The notes: generated by a model not told the origin, from the sequence alone. A stretch of DNA of 64,000 nt from Umezawaea sp036375055 (GCF_036375055.1 NZ_DASUSQ010000078.1:3533-67532); one strand, 5' to 3'; shown: positions 45,194 through 54,296, counted from the first letter of the stretch. Made by a program: numbers and translations.

Positions 45194-46396
45194 ATGACCG
45201 GCTCAGCCGCCGCGGACGGGCAGGAGGCATGGCCCGAGCTGTCGCGTTCGACGCTGCGGGACCTGGAACGGGCCTCGGGCGACCTGGCCGCGTCCAGCGT
45301 GTCGGAGATGGAGCGCAGGCTCCCCTGGTTCCGCCGGATGCCCGCCGACCAGCGCGCCAGCGTGCTGCTGCTGATCCAGAACGGCGTGGCGGGCTTCGTG
45401 TCGTGGCTGGACGACCCCCGCCAGGCGATCAGGCTGACCGCCGAGGCGTTCCGGTCGGCCCCGAAGGACATCTCCCGGTGGGTGAGCCTGCGCCAGACCG
45501 TCGAGCTGGTCCGGATCGCGCTGGAGCTGTTCGAGCAGCAGCTGCCGAGGCTGGCGGCGAACGACGAGGAGCGGGCCCGGCTGACCGAGGGGGTCCTGCG
45601 GTACGGGCGGGAGATCGCGTTCTCCGCGGCCACGTCCTACGCCACGGCGGCGGAGGCCAGGGGCGCGTGGGACGCGCGGCTGGAGGCGCTCGTGGTCGAC
45701 GGGATCGTGCGCGGCGACGCCGAGGAGTCGCTGCTGTCGCGGTCCTCCGCGCTGGGCTGGGACCCGGCGGCCGAGGCGACCGTGCTGGTGGGCAACCCGC
45801 CGTCCGACGACCCGCCCGCGGTCGTCTACGAGGTGCGCAGCCGCGCGGCCCGCAGCGGGCGGCCGGTGCTGCTGAGCGTGCAGGGCTCCCGGCTGGTCGT
45901 CGTGCTGGGCGGCGAGACCGACGAGGGCGACGTGCTGGGCAAGATCGCCGAGGCGTTCGGCGACGGCGCCGTGGTGGCGGGCCCGACCGTGGCGAGCCTG
46001 GCCGAGGCGCACCGCAGCGCCAGCGACGCGCTGTCCGGGCTGCGGGCGGTCGTCGGGTGGCCGACGGCGCCGCGGCCGGTGCGGTCGCTCGACCTGCTCC
46101 CGGAACGGGCGCTCGCGGGCGACCCGGAGGCCGAGTGGCAGCTCGTGGACCGCATCGCCCGGCCCCTGGAGGAGGCCAGCGGGGCGCTGCTGGAGACCGT
46201 GGACACCTTCCTGGAGGTGGGCGGGGTGCTGGAGACGTGCGCGCGCAAGCTGTTCGTGCACCCCAACACCGTCCGGTACCGCTTGCGGCGGGTGACCGAG
46301 CTGACGGGGCGCAACGCCCACGACGCCCGCGACGCCCTCGTGCTGCGCATCGCGCTGTCCGTCGGGCGGCTCGCGAAGGCCCGCGGTTTGTGGTGA
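45194..46396 (+). CDS. fasR: PucR-type helix-turn-helix regulator of fatty-acid synthesis
   Basis: 400 aa. N-terminal helical domain, a middle degenerate GGDEF-like/PucR region (about 165-290), and a C-terminal HTH: LLETVDTFLEVGGVLETCARKLFVHPNTVRYRLRRVTELTGRNAHDARDALVLRIAL. Position immediately before fabD equals Streptomyces FasR and mycobacterial Rv2242, activators of the fab operon (known from Streptomyces). ATG 45194 is taken; earlier frame is antisense to the hydrolase promoter. Confidence 0.88.
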   Translation: MTGSAAADGQEAWPELSRSTLRDLERASGDLAASSVSEMERRLPWFRRMPADQRASVLLLIQNGVAGFVSWLDDPRQAIRLTAEAFRSAPKDISRWVSLRQTVELVRIALELFEQQLPRLAANDEERARLTEGVLRYGREIAFSAATSYATAAEARGAWDARLEALVVDGIVRGDAEESLLSRSSALGWDPAAEATVLVGNPPSDDPPAVVYEVRSRAARSGRPVLLSVQGSRLVVVLGGETDEGDVLGKIAEAFGDGAVVAGPTVASLAEAHRSASDALSGLRAVVGWPTAPRPVRSLDLLPERALAGDPEAEWQLVDRIARPLEEASGALLETVDTFLEVGGVLETCARKLFVHPNTVRYRLRRVTELTGRNAHDARDALVLRIALSVGRLAKARGLW

Positions 46397-46515
46397 TCGG
46401 GACCGGAATGTCGCTTTGCGCCCTCCCGGTGTGACGGACACCGCACCCTTTGGTGGGTGACACAGGTCGCTGTGCACAACACGCCACGACGTTCTCCGGA
46501 CACTTCGCGGCAACC

Positions 46516-46534
46516 TTTGTAGGAACCCTACAAA
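46516..46534. promoter_or_regulatory. Inverted repeat upstream of fabD, candidate FasR site
   Basis: Perfect dyad TTTGTAGG-AAC-CCTACAAA, 67 bases before the fabD start codon in the fasR-fabD spacer. Its AT-rich arms stand out. Given the adjacent FasR gene, it is the obvious candidate operator (inference). Confidence 0.6.
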
Positions 46535-46600
46535 TCCGACCCGTGTACTTCGTGTACGACGGCATGAGTGGGAACGGCTCCGACCGTGTTCAGTTGCACT

Positions 46601-47530
46601 GTGATCGCACTCCTCGCACCCGGACAGGGCTCGCAGACCCCCGGCATGTTCGGCCCCTGGCTCGAACTCGACGGCGCAGAGCAGCGGGTCGCGTCCTGGT
46701 CCAAGGCCACCGGCCTGGACCTGGTCCGCCTCGGCACCACCGCGGAGGCCGAGGAGATCAAGGACACCTCGATCACCCAGCCGCTCGTCGTGGCGCTGGC
46801 GCTGCTCGCGTTCGAGGAGCTGCGCAAGCGCGTCGAACTGCCGGCCGACACGATCATCGCGGGCCACTCCGTCGGCGAGCTGGCCGCCGCCGCGATGGCA
46901 GGCGTGCTCAGCCCCGACGACGCCGTGGCGCTGGCCGCGGTGCGCGGGTCGGAGATGGCCGCCGCGTGCGCGCTGCACCCGACCGGGATGGCCGCCGTCC
47001 TCGGCGGCGACGAGGCCGAGGTGCTGGCGAGGCTGGCCGAGCTGGGCCTCACGCCCGCCAACCGCAACGGCGCGGGCCAGATCGTCGCCGCGGGCCCGCT
47101 GGAGGCCCTCGACCAGCTGGTCGGGTCGCCCCCCGGCACCGCGAAGATCCGCAAGCTCCAGGTCGCGGGCGCGTTCCACACCTCGTTCATGGCCACGGCC
47201 GAGGACGCGCTGCGGACCCGCGCCGCGGGCACCACCGCGCACGACCCGGTCCTGCCCCTGCTGTCCAACGCCGACGGTGCCCTCGTCACCGACGGCGCGG
47301 ACGTGCTGCACCGGCTGATCGCCCAGGTGACCCGCCCCGTGCGGTGGGACACCTGCCAGGCCACCCTGGCCGAGCACGCCGTGCACGCGGTCGTCGAGCT
47401 GCCGCCCGCGGGCGCGCTGACGGGCTTGGCCAAGCGCGAGTTGAAGGGCACCCCCACCTTGGCGTTGAAGACTCCGGAGCACCTCGACAAGGTCGCCGAG
47501 CTCCTGGCCACCGCGGAGGCGTCCCGATGA
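46601..47530 (+). CDS. fabD: Malonyl-CoA:ACP transacylase
   Basis: 309 aa. The GTG at 46601 gives VIALLAPGQGSQTPGM, the family start; the frame is open to an upstream GTG at 46568 without similarity. The nucleophile Ser90 lies in AGHSVGELAAAA and the partner His in GAFHTSFM. It loads malonate onto AcpP for the FAS II pathway. No good Shine-Dalgarno precedes the start, so leaderless or weakly initiated translation is possible. Its stop overlaps the fabH start. Confidence 0.95.
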   Translation: MIALLAPGQGSQTPGMFGPWLELDGAEQRVASWSKATGLDLVRLGTTAEAEEIKDTSITQPLVVALALLAFEELRKRVELPADTIIAGHSVGELAAAAMAGVLSPDDAVALAAVRGSEMAAACALHPTGMAAVLGGDEAEVLARLAELGLTPANRNGAGQIVAAGPLEALDQLVGSPPGTAKIRKLQVAGAFHTSFMATAEDALRTRAAGTTAHDPVLPLLSNADGALVTDGADVLHRLIAQVTRPVRWDTCQATLAEHAVHAVVELPPAGALTGLAKRELKGTPTLALKTPEHLDKVAELLATAEASR

Positions 47531-48504
47531 CCGCCTTCACCCTGCCCGCGGCCCTGACGGGCACGCGCATCCTCGGGATGGGCAGCTACCAGCCCGAGAC
47601 GATCGTGAGCAACCACGACCTCGCGAAGGTCATGGACACCAACGACGAGTGGGTGCGCGAGCGGGTCGGCATCGTCAACCGGCGCTTCGCGGGCAAGGAC
47701 GAGCTGCTCGTCGACATGGCCGTGGAGGCGGGCGCGAAGGCCATCGCCGACTCCGGCCTCCAGCCCGCCGACGTCGGCGCGGTCATCGTCGCGACCTGCA
47801 CCATGCCGTCGCCGATACCGAACGCGGCGGCCCAGGTCGCCGAGCGCCTCGGCGCGAAGGCCGTCGGCGCGTTCGACGTGAACGCCGCGTGCGCCGGGTT
47901 CTGCTACGCCCTGGCCACCGCCTCCGACATGGTCCGATCGGGCAGCGCGAAGAACGTGCTGGTCATCGGGGCCGAGAAGCTCACCGACTGGGTGGACCCG
48001 ACCGACCGGTCCACCGCGATCATCTTCGCCGACGCGGCGGGCGCCGTCGTCGTCGGCGCGGGCGACGAACCGGCCATCGGGCCGGTCGTGTGGGGGAGCG
48101 CGGGCGACATGGCGGACGCCATCGCCATCGCCGACCGCAACTCCTCGATCCACCAGGAGGGCCAGGCGGTCTTCCGCTGGGCGACCACCCAGATCGCCCC
48201 CGTGGCGATCCGCGCGGTCGAGCTGGCGGGCCTGGAGCTGTCCGACGTGGACGTGTTCGTGCCGCACCAGGCCAACCTCCGGATCATCGAGCTGATCGCG
48301 AAGCGCCTGCGCGCCAAGGGTGCGCGTGAGGACATGGTCGTCGCACGTGACATCGTGGAGTCGGGCAACACCTCGTCGGCCTCGGTGCCGATGGCGCTCG
48401 ACCACCTGCGGGCGGCGGGCGAGATCTCCAGCGGTGACGTGGTGCTGCTCGTGGGCTTCGGTGCGGGCCTGTCCTACGCGGGGCAGGTCGTCCGGTGCCC
48501 GTGA
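47527..48504 (+). CDS. fabH: 3-oxoacyl-ACP synthase III
   Basis: 325-aa condensing enzyme that starts fatty-acid chains from acyl-CoA and malonyl-ACP. Catalytic triad: Cys122 in VNAACAGFCYAL, His in FVPHQANLRIIE and Asn in ESGNTSSAS. In actinobacteria, branched starters feed through this enzyme. Starts with ATGA overlap to fabD. Confidence 0.96.
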   Translation: MTAFTLPAALTGTRILGMGSYQPETIVSNHDLAKVMDTNDEWVRERVGIVNRRFAGKDELLVDMAVEAGAKAIADSGLQPADVGAVIVATCTMPSPIPNAAAQVAERLGAKAVGAFDVNAACAGFCYALATASDMVRSGSAKNVLVIGAEKLTDWVDPTDRSTAIIFADAAGAVVVGAGDEPAIGPVVWGSAGDMADAIAIADRNSSIHQEGQAVFRWATTQIAPVAIRAVELAGLELSDVDVFVPHQANLRIIELIAKRLRAKGAREDMVVARDIVESGNTSSASVPMALDHLRAAGEISSGDVVLLVGFGAGLSYAGQVVRCP

Positions 48505-48580
48505 TGTCGGGCCCCAACAGTGTTCCGGCGGGACGGGACAGCCGTTCCAGCCGTCCGATGCACGAAGGAAGGGATTTTCA

Positions 48581-48820
48581 GTGAGCAACGAGGACATCCA
48601 GAAGGGGCTTGCCGAGATCGTCGAAGAGGTCGCCGGTGTGGCCGCGGACGACGTGACGGCCGAGAAGTCCTTTGTGGACGACCTGGACATCGACTCGCTG
48701 TCCATGGTGGAGATCGCCGTGCAGGCCGAGGACAAGTTCGGCGTGAAGATCCCGGACGACGAGCTGGCCAACCTCAAGACCGTGGGCGATGCGGTGTCCT
48801 ACATCGCCGGCAAGGCATGA
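48581..48820 (+). CDS. acpP: Acyl carrier protein
   Basis: 79-aa acidic carrier protein. The phosphopantetheine attachment Ser39 is in DLDIDSLSMVEI. GTG start at 48581 with GAAGGAAGG upstream, 76 bases after fabH. Its stop overlaps the fabF start (ATGA). Size and position identify it as the FAS II ACP rather than a polyketide carrier. Confidence 0.96.
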   Translation: MSNEDIQKGLAEIVEEVAGVAADDVTAEKSFVDDLDIDSLSMVEIAVQAEDKFGVKIPDDELANLKTVGDAVSYIAGKA

Positions 48821-50052
48821 CCACTAACCACGACGTCGTCGTCACCGGGCTGGGTGCCACCACCCCGCTCGGTGGCGATGTCGCCTCCACGTGGGACGCG
48901 CTGCTCGCCGGTCGCAGCGGCGTGTCCACGATCGACATGGACTGGGTCGAGCGCTTCGACCTGCCGGTGAGGATCGCCGCGAAGCTCGCGGTCGAACCGA
49001 CCGAGGTGCTCCCCAGGGTCGAAGCCCGACGGCTCGACCGCAGCGAGCAGGTGGCCATGATCGCCGCTCGCCAGGCGTGGGCGGACGCCGGGCACGGCGA
49101 CGGCACCGTGGACCGGGAACGGCTGGCGGTGATCGTCGGCACCGGCATCGGTGGCGCGATGACCCTGCTGAACCAGGACGACCTGCTGGAGGAGCACGGC
49201 CTGCGCAAGGTCTCGCCCCTCACCATCCCGATGCTGATGCCGAACGGCCCGGCCGCGCACGTGGGCCTGGAGTTCAAGGCGCAGGCCGGGGTGCACGCGC
49301 CGGTCTCGGCCTGCGCGTCGGGCGCCGAGGCGCTCGCGTGGGCGTGGCGGATGATCCGCAGCGGCGAAGCCGACGTCGTGGTGGCCGGAGGCGCGGAAGC
49401 GTGCATCTGCGCCATCCCGGTGGCCGGGTTCTCGCAGGCCCGCACCATGAGCACCCGCAACGACGACCCGGCGGGGGCCTCCCGGCCGTTCGACACGGGC
49501 CGCGACGGCTTCGTGCTCGGCGAGGGTTCCGGGATCATGGTGCTGGAGCGCGCGGACTTCGCGGCCGCTCGCGGCGCCAAGGTCTACGGCCGTCTCGCGG
49601 GCATCGGCACCAGCTCCGACGGCTACCACATCACCGCTCCGGACCCCGAGGGCGTCGGCCAGTCCCGGGCCATGGCGGCAGCCATGCGCACCGCCGGGCT
49701 GACCGGCGGCGACATCGGCCACGTGAACTGCCACGCGACGTCCACCCCGGTGGGCGACGTGGCGGAGACCGTCGCCGTGCGCAAGGCGATCGGCGACCAC
49801 CCGGTGCTGACCGCGCCGAAGGGCGCGCTCGGCCACATGCTGGGTGCGGCGGGCGCGGTGGAGGCCATCATCACGGTGCTGTCGCTGCGGGACGGGATCG
49901 TGCCGCAGACGCTCAACCTGGACAACCTCGACCCGGCCGTCGAACTCGACGTCGTCGCGGGCGAGCCCCGCAAGATCAAGCTGGACGCGGCGATCAACGA
50001 CTCGTTCGGCTTCGGCGGGCACAACGTGGCGCTCGCGTTCACGACCGCCTAG
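48817..50052 (+). CDS. fabF: 3-oxoacyl-ACP synthase II
   Basis: 411-aa elongating condensing enzyme. Catalytic Cys166 in VSACASGAEA, His in NCHATSTPVGD, Lys in APKGALGHMLGAAGAVEA with the second His. This is KasA/FabF-like. Last gene of the fab operon; it is followed by a strong terminator. Confidence 0.96.
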   Translation: MTTNHDVVVTGLGATTPLGGDVASTWDALLAGRSGVSTIDMDWVERFDLPVRIAAKLAVEPTEVLPRVEARRLDRSEQVAMIAARQAWADAGHGDGTVDRERLAVIVGTGIGGAMTLLNQDDLLEEHGLRKVSPLTIPMLMPNGPAAHVGLEFKAQAGVHAPVSACASGAEALAWAWRMIRSGEADVVVAGGAEACICAIPVAGFSQARTMSTRNDDPAGASRPFDTGRDGFVLGEGSGIMVLERADFAAARGAKVYGRLAGIGTSSDGYHITAPDPEGVGQSRAMAAAMRTAGLTGGDIGHVNCHATSTPVGDVAETVAVRKAIGDHPVLTAPKGALGHMLGAAGAVEAIITVLSLRDGIVPQTLNLDNLDPAVELDVVAGEPRKIKLDAAINDSFGFGGHNVALAFTTA

Positions 50053-50056
50053 CGAC

Positions 50057-50094
50057 CCCGCCGGTCCACCGCGGGCTCGCGGTGGACCGGCGGG
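50057..50094 (+). terminator. Terminator of the fab operon
   Basis: Perfect 16-bp stem, arms CCCGCCGGTCCACCGC and GCGGTGGACCGGCGGG, starting 5 bases after the fabF stop. A second weaker hairpin (CGTGGCCCG / CGGGCCACG, about 50118-50152) follows and may serve the convergent gene. Confidence 0.82.
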
Positions 50095-50161
50095 CGCGGT
50101 GCTCCCGCTCGACCGGCGTGGCCCGTCTCCCCCGTGGAGGCGGGCCACGCCTGCGTTCGGG

Positions 50162-50770
50162 TCAGCAGGCCTCGAACTGCGGGGTGTGGCTCTCGGGGCC
50201 CATGTCGACGCGGAGGGTGCCGTCCTCCTCGCGCAGCGGGTAGACGACGCGCCAGCGGATGCAGTCGACCGGCAGCTCGGCGGGTGCCCTGGTGACGTCC
50301 TGGACGCTGACGAAGCTGGCCAGCACGCGGAGCCGTTCGCCGGAGGAGGCGTCGATCCGCTGGACCAGGACGGTGCCGTCGGACGTCGTCTCGTAGTTGG
50401 CCCGCCACTGCGGTGCGCGCAGCCTGCGGGAGAACTCCGCGGTGACCGCCCCGCTCCACGACTGGTAGTCGCGGGCGTTGATGGCGTCGAAGTACCGCTG
50501 GAACAGTGCCCGGACGCGCTCGCCGTCCGGGTGCAGCTCGGCGTCGACGCTGAGCCGCACGGTGCGGTCCCCCGGCTGGGCCGAGCGCGGCACGGAGGTG
50601 GACGGCGGGGAGCCGTCGGACGCGGTGGCGGAACCGGCGCTCGTGGTGGTGGCGGGCCGGGTGTAGAGGTCGCGCACCAGGAGGCCGCCCGCGACGGACC
50701 CCGCGGCCACCACGAGGGCCGTCGGGAGGACCCAGAGGGCGCGAGGACGCCTCGGTTCTTCGGTCGTCAC
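50162..50770 (-). CDS. Membrane-anchored protein with an NTF2-like domain
   Basis: 202 aa. Short basic cytosolic N-terminus, one membrane helix (about 12-33, ALWVLPTALVVAAGSVAGGLLV), a Thr/Ser-rich linker, and an outer domain (VRALFQRYFDAINARDYQSWSGAVTAEFSRRL...) that resembles the NTF2-like or Mce-associated fold. GTG start at 50770. Function unknown. It lies between fabF and the lanthipeptide locus, and its promoter faces the low-GC spacer. Confidence 0.75.
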   Translation of the reverse strand: MTTEEPRRPRALWVLPTALVVAAGSVAGGLLVRDLYTRPATTTSAGSATASDGSPPSTSVPRSAQPGDRTVRLSVDAELHPDGERVRALFQRYFDAINARDYQSWSGAVTAEFSRRLRAPQWRANYETTSDGTVLVQRIDASSGERLRVLASFVSVQDVTRAPAELPVDCIRWRVVYPLREEDGTLRVDMGPESHTPQFEAC

Positions 50771-51499
50771 CGTTCGAGCGTGCCACAGCGGTCGGGCCCG
50801 ATCCGAGCCGGCCGACCGTCAGCGGTATCCCACCGGTGAAGCCTTTAAACCACCCATACGGGTGACGAAAGGGCCCCGATGTCACTGAATAATGCATGAG
50901 GATTACTCATAAATCCCAATCGTGTGACAGAAACAATCCTATGGATACCATTGAATTACCCAATAACACAGCAAGTGCGTACCGCTGCGAGTTGCGCACC
51001 ACGGCGACACCCGTTCGAAACGAGCCTGCTGACGCAACCACCTGCACAAAGACGAAGGCGTACCGCCGAACGGACACCGGGGACGCGACGAAAGGCTCCG
51101 TCCTCCCGACGTGCCCGACAGGCTCGACGGCGACTCTGGGTAGCACCCAGCCACCTCCGGCCGATTTTCTGGGGCACGGGGAAGAAACCGCAGGTAGGAC
51201 GAGGTGACCGTTGCTGAACTAGAGAGTTTCGTTTAGTTGCGCCACCCTCCGCGTGGTCAGCGTTACACCCGAACAAACGTCGCGATCGAGTGAATCTAGG
51301 CAAAGATCGTTGCACTCCGTCGTAAATCCGAGGGTAATTCACCATTTTTTGACCCACTAACGGGCCAACCTGCATCGCCCGTGTGGCGGCTTGGAAACTC
51401 TCCGCAAACTGTGCGGAAATATGGCCGTCGCATTGACGACAAGCACATCGCCCACCAGTTCGGGGCGCGCCGCTCAACACGCCAGGGGAGGTAATTCCA
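50771..51499. promoter_or_regulatory. 729-bp low-GC intergenic region upstream of the lanthipeptide synthetase
   Basis: No convincing gene on either strand; the longest frames lack GC3 bias and RBS. The AT content near 50880-50960 and 51190-51350 is far above the rest of the window. Dyads: CACCC-ATAC-GGGTG (50851-50864), ATGAG-GATTA-CTCAT (50896-50910), CTGGGT-AGC-ACCCAG (51136-51150) and TCCGCA-AACTG-TGCGGA (51401-51417). The last, about 80 bases before the synthetase start, is the best operator candidate. The synthetase RBS is AGGGGAGG. Confidence 0.55.
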
Positions 51500-54049
51500 G
51501 TGGATCTCCGCTATGAGGCTTACTGCTTCGCGGATCGTCACTTCTACGACGTGCAAAGCCACGCGGAAACCTCCGCCGACGATTTCTCCCGCGAGCTCCC
51601 CGAGCTGCCGGAGGGCTGGTCGCAGGGCGAGAAGAACATCTGGCGGCACCTGCACCCCAAGGGCGCGGTGCTGGCCAAGCAGGGCTGGAAGATCCACGTG
51701 TCGGCCACCGTGGCCAACGCGGGCCGCGTCCTGAAGACCACCTACGACTACTGCGTCGAGCACCGGATCTCGTTCAAGTACCTGCGGACCCAGTCGATCG
51801 TGCTGGCGCGCAACTCCAAGTACGCCCCCCGCGAGGCCAGCGGCAAGCTGATCGCGATCTACCCGGCCGACGAGGTCGAGCTGGAGCGCGTCCTGGTGGA
51901 GCTGTCCGCGCTGCTGGACGGGGAGCAGGGCGCCTACATCCTCAGCGACCTCCGCTACGGCGCGGGCCCGCTCTACGTCCGCTACGGCGGGTTCGTCGAG
52001 CAGTGGCTGGAGAAGGACGGCAAGCAGGTCCTCGCGATCGAGGGCCCGGACGGCGAGCTGGTCCCCGACCAGCGCAAGCCGAACTTCTGGGTGCCCGAGT
52101 GGGTCGAGCTGCCGCCGTTCCTGGTGCCGCACCTCGCCGCCCGCAACGGCGGCGACCCGGACGAGTTCCCCTACGACGTGGTGCGCTCGCTGCACTTCTC
52201 CAACGGCGGCGGCGTCTACCTCGCGACCCGCAGGTCCGACGGCGCCGAGGTCGTGCTGAAGGAGGCGAGACCCCACGCCGGCCTCGACCGCGACAACGTC
52301 GACGCGGTCGCCAGGCTGGACCGCGAGTTCGCGATCCTGTCCAGGCTGGACGGGATCGCGGGCGTTCCCAGGGTGTACGACCGGTTCACCGTGTGGGAGC
52401 ACCACTTCCTGGCGATGGAGTACATGCCGGGCAGATCGCTCGGGCAGTGGCTCGGCATGCACTACCCGTTGACGCACAACGAGATCAGCGACGAGCGGAT
52501 CGCCGAGTACCGGACGAGGGCGCTCGCCGTGCTCGACAAGGTCGAGCGGACCGTCCACGCGCTGCACGAGCGCGGGGTGGTGTTCTCCGACCTGCACTCG
52601 CTCAACGTCCTGCTCGACGAGGACGACCGGATGTCGCTGATCGACTTCGAGCTGTCGTTCCACGTGGACGAGCCCCGCAGGCCCACGCTCGGCGCGCCCG
52701 GCTTCCAGGCCCCGCCGGACCGCGAGGGCGTCGAGATCGACGAGTACCCGCTCGCCGCGCTGCGGCTGTGGCTGTTCCTGCCGCTCAACGAGGTGCTGGA
52801 GCTGGCACCCTCGCGGCTGAGGTCCCACCTCGACTTCATCCAGCGCCGGTTCGGGCTGTCCGACGAGTACTGCGAGCGGATCGCGGCGGTGCTCACCCCC
52901 CGCGTCGAGGTCCCGCCCGCGCCGGAGCGGACGACGCTCGACGAGCCGGAGCCGGACTGGCGCGCGGTGCGCAAGGACATCGCGACCGCCATCCTGGCCA
53001 GCGCCACACCCGACCGCACCGACCGGTTGTTCCCCGGCGACATCGAGCAGTTCGAGGTCGGCGGCGCGTGCTTCGCCTACGGCGCGGCCGGTGTGCTGCA
53101 CGCGCTGCACGTCAGCGGGCAGGGCCGCTTCCCCGAGTACGAGCAGTGGCTCCAGGACTCCGTGCGGCGCGATCCGCCGAAGCAGCCCGGTTTCTTCACC
53201 GGCGCGCACGGCATCGCCCACGTGCTGGAGAACTTCGGCCACCACGACCTGGCGACCGACCTGGTCACCGAGTACGCGAAGACGCTGCCGGGCACGGTGG
53301 ACCACGGACTCGGCAGCGGCCTGTCCGGTGTCGCGCTGAACCTGCTGCACTTCGCGAACGTCCGCCACGACGACGACTTCCTCACCCAGGCGGTCGACAT
53401 CGCCGACCGCCTCGGCCACGAGCTCCAGTTCGCGGAACCCCCCGGTCCCAAGGCGAAGGCCGGTCTGCTGCACGGCTGGTCCGGGCCCGCACTGCTGTTC
53501 CTGCGGCTGTTCGAGCACAGCGGCGACCGCTCCTGGCTCGACCTGGCCGGGCAGGCGCTGGACCGCGACCTGGCGGAGTGCATGGTCGCGCTCGACGGTT
53601 CGACGCAGGTGCGCGACGGCGGCTACCGCACGCTCCCCTACGTCGAGGTCGGCGGCGCGGGCATCGCGATGGTGCTCAACGAGTACGCCCGGCACGCACC
53701 CGACGCGGAGAGCGTCACCCGACTCCCCGACCTGCTGCGCGGCGCCGCGGGCGAGTTCGTGATCCACCCCGGCCTGGTCCTCGGCCGGATGGGTCTGCTC
53801 GCGACGCTCGCCCAGGCCGTGCGGCGGCAGCCCGACCCGGTGTTCGAGCAGGCGATGCGACGACACCTGGCCGCGCTCGCGTGGCACGCCGTGCCCTACC
53901 GGGACGGTCTGGCGTTCCCTGGGATGCAGCTGCGCAGGCTGTCGATGGACCTCAACACCGGCGGCGCCGGAATCCTGTTGGCGCTGGCGTCCGTGGTGGA
54001 CGGAGACGGATCGGTCCTCCCGTTCCTCGGAGCCGCGTCCACCCCCTAG
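51500..54049 (+). CDS. Class III lanthipeptide synthetase (LanKC)
   Basis: 849 aa with the three-domain plan of RamC/AmfT-type enzymes. The N-terminal phosphoSer/Thr lyase part (about 1-205) has KNIWRHLHPKG and QGWKIHVSA. The kinase part (about 210-520) has VVLKEARPH (ATP Lys), SDLHSLNVLL as catalytic loop and LIDFELSF (DFE instead of DFG). The C-terminal LanC-like cyclase (about 560-849) has GLGSGLSG and GLLHGWSG but lacks the Cys and CHG zinc ligands of class I, II and IV cyclases, which marks class III. GTG start with GGGGAGG upstream. The precursor gene follows 68 bases downstream. Confidence 0.93.
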   Translation: MDLRYEAYCFADRHFYDVQSHAETSADDFSRELPELPEGWSQGEKNIWRHLHPKGAVLAKQGWKIHVSATVANAGRVLKTTYDYCVEHRISFKYLRTQSIVLARNSKYAPREASGKLIAIYPADEVELERVLVELSALLDGEQGAYILSDLRYGAGPLYVRYGGFVEQWLEKDGKQVLAIEGPDGELVPDQRKPNFWVPEWVELPPFLVPHLAARNGGDPDEFPYDVVRSLHFSNGGGVYLATRRSDGAEVVLKEARPHAGLDRDNVDAVARLDREFAILSRLDGIAGVPRVYDRFTVWEHHFLAMEYMPGRSLGQWLGMHYPLTHNEISDERIAEYRTRALAVLDKVERTVHALHERGVVFSDLHSLNVLLDEDDRMSLIDFELSFHVDEPRRPTLGAPGFQAPPDREGVEIDEYPLAALRLWLFLPLNEVLELAPSRLRSHLDFIQRRFGLSDEYCERIAAVLTPRVEVPPAPERTTLDEPEPDWRAVRKDIATAILASATPDRTDRLFPGDIEQFEVGGACFAYGAAGVLHALHVSGQGRFPEYEQWLQDSVRRDPPKQPGFFTGAHGIAHVLENFGHHDLATDLVTEYAKTLPGTVDHGLGSGLSGVALNLLHFANVRHDDDFLTQAVDIADRLGHELQFAEPPGPKAKAGLLHGWSGPALLFLRLFEHSGDRSWLDLAGQALDRDLAECMVALDGSTQVRDGGYRTLPYVEVGGAGIAMVLNEYARHAPDAESVTRLPDLLRGAAGEFVIHPGLVLGRMGLLATLAQAVRRQPDPVFEQAMRRHLAALAWHAVPYRDGLAFPGMQLRRLSMDLNTGGAGILLALASVVDGDGSVLPFLGAASTP

Positions 54050-54117
54050 AACCCCCGGCCCCGAGTGGCTGGTGGAGCAGTAAACCCCGAGTAGTTCGCT
54101 GACTGAGGAGTAAGACA

Positions 54118-54279
54118 ATGGGATTCATCCTCGACATGCAGGAGCTCGAGACCCCCGAGACGACGTCCAACGCGATGGCGACCGGCGGCGGTGGCGGTGG
54201 CGGCGGCAGCACGACGGCCTCGAGCGCCAGCCTGCTGCTCCCCTGCAGCCACTCCTCCGCGAGCCTGATCCTCTGCTAG
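54118..54279 (+). CDS. Class III lanthipeptide precursor, SapB/AmfS-like, with octaglycine tract
   Basis: 53 aa. Leader MGFILDMQELETPETT carries the MQELETP motif matching the LQ-x-METP region of RamS leaders. Residues 23-30 are eight glycines, then STTASS. The core has two S-x-x-S...C units: Ser35-Ser36-Ala37-Ser38-LLLP-Cys43 and Ser46-Ser47-Ala48-Ser49-LIL-Cys53, ending at the Cys. These are arranged as in SapB, with one extra residue (Pro42) in the first ring. Expected product: a two-ring amphiphilic peptide (labionin or lanthionine rings). RBS GAGGAG is 9 bases before ATG. Confidence 0.93.
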   Translation: MGFILDMQELETPETTSNAMATGGGGGGGGSTTASSASLLLPCSHSSASLILC

Positions 54280-54296
54280 GTCTCGCCCGAGAGGTT

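Noticed and set aside
50896..51207. Plus-strand 103-aa frame in the AT-rich spacer (MDTIELPNN start at 50941)
   Set aside because: No GC3 bias, no RBS, no homologous features; better explained as control region.
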